DNA of 64,000 nt from Bog-159 sp035602155 (GTDB lineage Bacteria > Acidobacteriota > Terriglobia > Bryobacterales > Bryobacteraceae), in NCBI GenBank assembly GCA_035602155.1, contig DATNMW010000096.1:1-64000 (forward strand). The letters run 5' to 3'. A model generated the notes under the pieces. The model was not told where the DNA came from and searched no databases. It saw nothing but the letters and a program-made list of their open reading frames with translations. Position 1 is the first letter of the stretch; each line of letters starts with the position of its first letter. The position numbers and the translations under genes are program-made. Positions 61,187 to 64,000 of the stretch are shown one piece after another.

Positions 61187-61258
61187 TCACACTCTGCGAA
61201 TGAGCCACACAACCAACACAATCACAATAACAGTTCCGAGCAATCCTAAGCCGAGCAT
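61187..61258 (-). CDS. 23-residue single-helix membrane protein
   Basis: ATG 61258 has AAGGAG seven bases upstream, the best ribosome site in this stretch. The product MLGLGLLGTVIVIVLVVWLI-RRV is one transmembrane helix with a basic end. Similar tiny membrane proteins occur in Acidobacteriota and in other bacteria under stress control. The neighbouring PRC-barrel gene is a typical stress protein, though transcribed the other way. Confidence 0.5.
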   Translation of the reverse strand: MLGLGLLGTVIVIVLVVWLIRRV

Positions 61259-61622
61259 TTCATTTCTCCTTTGAGTTCGCTCTAACGAGCCCGCCTGGCG
61301 CGCATCGTGCGTCAGTCTCTATTGCACGGCTCGCACCAACGTCCTTTTCCGTTGAGCCGATTCGCCCACCGGCGAGTTGCGGACTCGGTTTGGAAGGAGC
61401 GAGGCCCTCTGGTGGTAACGACGTGCGGTCAAGTGACCGCAGGCGGTCAGAAACCCCAGCGTGTACATTTAGGTGTGGTCGCCAACCATTTCGTCCGGAG
61501 CCGGGCATGCTACTAGCGCCGCGATTGCCGGAGCATCGTGGTACGGCGATACACGCTGAAGGAGCTCGTCAAGCCGGGACGAAACGGCATCACAGATGCA
61601 GGTGGGGCGCATAGGAGATTTT
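61259..61622. other. 364-bp divergent intergenic region
   Basis: It separates the tiny membrane protein from the PRC-barrel gene. I see no supported ORF, RNA or repeat. It ends with TAGGAGATTTT, the ribosome site for ATG 61623. Confidence 0.4.
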
Positions 61623-62060
61623 ATGGAACAACAAGGTAAGATTACCAAGACAGATCCTGACAAGCGCTATCGCCGTGTGCTGGCCGCGAGCACGCTGACA
61701 GGCGACTCCGTGCAGAACTCATCCGGAGAGACCCTCGGAAAAGTAGACGAGATCATGATCGACATCGGCTCCGGCAAGGTGGCCTATGCCGTCCTGTCCT
61801 TCGGCGGATTCCTCGGTATGGGCAACAAGCTGTTCGCGCTGCCTTGGTCCACTCTCAGAGTTGACGAGGACCAGAAACACTTCATTCTCGATGTCGACAA
61901 GGCGAAGCTGGAGCATGCTCCGGGATTCGATAAAGAGCATTGGCCGGACATGTTGGATACCACCTGGCGCAACGGAATCTTCAGCTACTATGGCGCGAAA
62001 CCCTATTGGGAGGGTCATGAGGAGCCGGCAGCCCTCCGGCGTGCCGGTGGCGGGTCGTAA
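61623..62060 (+). CDS. PRC-barrel domain protein
   Basis: 145 residues. The PRC barrel covers residues 20-100: VLAASTLTGDSVQNSSGETL, GKVDEIMIDIGSGKVAYAVL and FGGFLGMGNKLFALPWSTL. A Trp/Tyr-rich tail follows (HWPDMLDTTWRNGIFSYYG). PRC-barrel proteins bind RNA or partner proteins and this stand-alone type is often induced by desiccation or oxidative stress. AGGAG lies 6 nt before ATG 61623, confirming the start over the longer frame from 61596. Confidence 0.85.
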   Translation: MEQQGKITKTDPDKRYRRVLAASTLTGDSVQNSSGETLGKVDEIMIDIGSGKVAYAVLSFGGFLGMGNKLFALPWSTLRVDEDQKHFILDVDKAKLEHAPGFDKEHWPDMLDTTWRNGIFSYYGAKPYWEGHEEPAALRRAGGGS

Positions 62061-62363
62061 CGGGTCATAGTGGAGGTGGCCCCCCGCGACCGGTCGCCAA
62101 ACCCGGTCGCGGCAAGTCCGCCGAGTTGCTTTCCGGGTGGCATCACGGGTATCGGGTTACACCGGCGGAGGCAGACCTGCATCAAAGGCCTGCCTTCGCT
62201 TCCTCACGTAACCAGCATCGCCAAAGCGGCCGCGCAGGTCCATTCCCGCACCTTCGCTCCCAGCGAGCTCGTCCGCCCGCCGGCGCTGGACAGGGAACAG
62301 CCAAAGTAGCGCCCGAGAACCAGGCTTATCGCTATTCAAATAGCGATTTTGCGGGCTGTCCGG
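62061..62363. other. 303-bp gap with a GC-rich hairpin
   Basis: CCGCGACCGG (62084-62093) and CCGGTCGCGG (62103-62112) form a perfect 10-bp stem just after the PRC-barrel stop, a possible terminator. The remaining bases up to the nucleoside-hydrolase-like stop hold nothing I recognise. Confidence 0.45.
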
Positions 62364-63317
62364 CTACTGCGCCGCATCCTTCTTCTTCTCTTCTTCCTTC
62401 TTATCGTCTTTCTTTTCGTCCTTCTTATCGTCGACCGGATGCCGCGGCTTGCGCGCGACGGGCTTCGCACTCGCCATCTCGACGTATGTCCGCAGAATGC
62501 GATCCTTCTGCTCCGGATCGAAAATCAACTCGCGGCGATTGCCGCTGCCCGAGAGCTTGAAGTAGCCGTCATTGGGATGCACGGCGTAAAGCATCGCGGC
62601 CATCGCCCATGACGGCGCATCATACGGCATCGGCCGGTAGGCGCGGTAAGCATCCGCCACTGGATGCCCGCCGGCATACCCGAAATCCTTCTCGATGCTG
62701 TCCCCCGGAAACAGCAGCGCCTCGCCAATCTCGCGTCCCGCCGTCACAATCGGCGTTGGCCACGCCGCAAATACTTTTTGGGCCGCTGCGGTGTCCGCTT
62801 GCATGCCGGATTCCGCCACGCAAAGCAGCCGCACCTTGCGGGCAACCCAATCCTTCGCGCCATACATGTCCAGCAACTTTGCCAGATCGGTGGCAGGACC
62901 GCTGAGCACCACGGCCGCATTCTGATCGTACTGCGCCATCAGCACATTGCGGATCAGCGTGGCGCCGTCGGCGGTATCGTCGATGCTCTTGATTGAATTC
63001 GGGTTCGACGCGTTGCCAGCCACCTTGCCGAACATCGCCGATGCGGCAGGCGCCTTCCCATCCGCCAACCCGATCGGCATGAAGTGCATGAACATGGCCG
63101 CCGGACCGGTGGTGGCGCTGGCATAGAAGCGGCCCACTGCATCGCAGAATTGCGCCGCCTGCAGATCCGCGCTGCTCACGCAAATTGCCGCGATGCGCGC
63201 CTGGTCCTTGCCGTCGAACCCATGCAGCATCGCCAGGGCCAGCACGTCGTCGATGCGGCCCATGGCGGAATCGAATACGATGCCTACGGGCGGTTTGGCC
63301 GCTATCGGAAACTGCAT
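62364..63317 (-). CDS. Nucleoside-hydrolase-like (IunH fold) protein
   Basis: 317 residues. GIVFDSAMGRIDDVLALAML near residues 12-31 corresponds to the DxDxGxDDA calcium/ribose site of inosine-uridine hydrolases, but the first Asp cluster is changed (FDSAMG), so catalysis may differ. AAVVLSGPATDLAKLLDMYG is the second conserved block. The C-terminus is low-complexity (repeats of Lys, Asp and Glu from about residue 298), possibly a charged anchor. No signal peptide is obvious. It follows the DUF1552 gene by one base, so the two form an operon. Confidence 0.65.
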   Translation of the reverse strand: MQFPIAAKPPVGIVFDSAMGRIDDVLALAMLHGFDGKDQARIAAICVSSADLQAAQFCDAVGRFYASATTGPAAMFMHFMPIGLADGKAPAASAMFGKVAGNASNPNSIKSIDDTADGATLIRNVLMAQYDQNAAVVLSGPATDLAKLLDMYGAKDWVARKVRLLCVAESGMQADTAAAQKVFAAWPTPIVTAGREIGEALLFPGDSIEKDFGYAGGHPVADAYRAYRPMPYDAPSWAMAAMLYAVHPNDGYFKLSGSGNRRELIFDPEQKDRILRTYVEMASAKPVARKPRHPVDDKKDEKKDDKKEEEKKKDAAQ

Positions 63318-63318
63318 G

Positions 63319-64000
63319 TCAGGTCAGATCCAGCGCGTCCAGGCGTCCGGTCGAGTCGCCGAAATGCTCGACGTGCACGCCCATGCGGTCCATCATCGCC
63401 AGGTAGAGATTGCACATGGGGGTTTCTTTCCGGTAGACGATTCGCCGCCCGGATTTGAAGTGGCTGCCGCCGCGCCCGGCGATCAGGGTTGGCAGATCCT
63501 CGTGCAGGTGGCGGTTGCCGTCCGAAAGCCCCGCGCCATAGACGATCATGCAATTGTCCAGCAGCGAGCCATCGCCCTCCCGGATCGTCCGCATTTTCGC
63601 GATCCAGGCGGCGAACTGCCGCACGTGATAGGAGTTGATCTGGGTCACCTTCTCGATCAGGTCCGGCTGGTTGCGGTGATGCGTCAACGGGTGATGGCCG
63701 TCGGGAATGTCGATCTCGCGGTAGGGCCGCGAGGTGCCTTCATGGGTGACCAGGAATGTGATCACGCGCGTCAGGTCCGACTGGAAGGCCACGGTCATCA
63801 TGTCGGTCATCAGCTTGAAGTGCTCGGCGAAATCCGCGGGAACGCCGTAGGGCTTCTCCATGTGCGGATCGATTTGCGCGTTGGCCTTCTCGGTTTTCTC
63901 GATCTGGCGCTCAATCTCGCGGATCGACGAAAGATATTCGTCGAGTTTGCGGCGGTCGGTGGGACCCAGTCTCGTCTCCAGCTTGCGCGTGTCGTCGCTG
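63319..64000 (-). CDS. DUF1552 domain protein, 5' end beyond the window
   Basis: The visible 227 residues start RKLETRLGPTDRRKLDEYLS, continue EIERQIEKTEKANAQIDPHM, DMMTVAFQSDLTRVITFLV, YREIDIPDGHHPLTHHRNQ and LLDNCMIVYGAGLSDGNRHL, ending RLDALDLT. This is the C-terminal half of DUF1552 (DUF1501-like) proteins, which are usually Tat-exported and paired with DUF1592/DUF1588 cytochrome-like proteins in Acidobacteriota and Planctomycetota. Function unknown. The upstream partner would lie outside the window. Confidence 0.88.
   Translation of the reverse strand, partial: SDDTRKLETRLGPTDRRKLDEYLSSIREIERQIEKTEKANAQIDPHMEKPYGVPADFAEHFKLMTDMMTVAFQSDLTRVITFLVTHEGTSRPYREIDIPDGHHPLTHHRNQPDLIEKVTQINSYHVRQFAAWIAKMRTIREGDGSLLDNCMIVYGAGLSDGNRHLHEDLPTLIAGRGGSHFKSGRRIVYRKETPMCNLYLAMMDRMGVHVEHFGDSTGRLDALDLT

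Noticed and set aside
62364..62450. Lys/Asp/Glu-rich tract in the nucleoside-hydrolase-like gene as an inserted microsatellite
   Set aside because: The tract is imperfect, stays in frame and ends at a proper stop, so it is better read as a genuine low-complexity C-terminus.
1..64000. CRISPR arrays, rRNA and tRNA genes
   Set aside because: I found no regularly spaced direct repeats with unique spacers, no conserved rRNA segments, and no cloverleaf with CCA-type ending that I could support by reading.

Overview
The window looks like chromosomal DNA of a soil-type Acidobacteriota, probably Bryobacterales / Candidatus Solibacter-like. This is inferred from protein families and not from a marker gene: two VWFA-related acidobacterial proteins, a full-length ADOP-type (duplicated orphan) ABC permease plus the wreck of a second one, a TonB-dependent receptor with a carboxypeptidase-like N-terminus, a TIGR03437-like C-terminal fragment, a DUF1552 protein and a YpdA-type reductase. 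The DNA is GC-rich. I see no rRNA, tRNA or CRISPR array.

Layout. 1-8974: sugar kinase tail, VWFA protein, S24-like protease, mutY, M61 peptidase with response regulator, second VWFA protein, ABC-F ATPase, small membrane protein. 9035-10142: a decayed patch (frameshifted secreted protein, broken MNT/HEPN toxin-antitoxin pair). 10283-14652: APC permease, D-2-hydroxyacid dehydrogenase, IPT protein, TPR protein. 14834-15640: another patch of remnants (DUF433, DUF5615, TIGR03437 tail). 15640-20212: membrane protein, SDR, ADOP permease. 20349-27069: accessory region with a XamI-type restriction-modification pair, a DUF4258/YgiT pair, a toxin-like gene with a CPCC protein, a broken duplicate of the alaS 5' end, a three-gene AlbA_2 cassette and a dead tyrosine recombinase, ending at intact alaS. 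27069-35625: alaS, ypdA, MFS, NatAB-type exporter. 35786-43450: signalling operon of two hybrid-free histidine kinases, a receiver and a REC-PAS-GGDEF-EAL protein. 43506-50730: secreted GH13 amylase, diadenylate cyclase fused to YbbR, TonB receptor. 50720-52310: nucleotidyltransferase pair and ADOP pseudogene with two small insertions. 52394-57880: small membrane protein, acnA, receiver, small protein, RNB ribonuclease. 57881-60094: second accessory island with a nucleotidyl-cyclase (Pycsar-like) remnant and a broken AbrB/RelE module, closed by a decayed duplicate of the RNB 3' end. 60149-64000: DinB pseudogene, tiny membrane protein, PRC-barrel protein, nucleoside-hydrolase-like protein and DUF1552 protein.

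Three themes stand out. First, both accessory islands are bounded by a partial, 88-91% similar (by-eye estimate) duplicate of a housekeeping gene (alaS 5' end; RNB 3' end) with defence or toxin-antitoxin cargo between the copies. Second, many pseudogenes carry single-base indels in short homopolymers, while very long genes nearby (3.1 kb amylase, 2.7 kb acnA and alaS, 2.4 kb ADOP) are intact, which argues for genuine decay and not general sequencing error. Third, at least six genes have a -10-like hexamer ending only 5-9 nt before the start codon, so leaderless transcription seems common here.

Best candidates for undescribed biology: the AlbA_2 / small protein / membrane coiled-coil cassette (24622-26511), the island-bounded-by-gene-duplicate architecture, a ~100-bp dispersed repeat that is translated inside a TonB receptor, and a 33-bp palindromic mini-insertion with 8-bp direct repeats.
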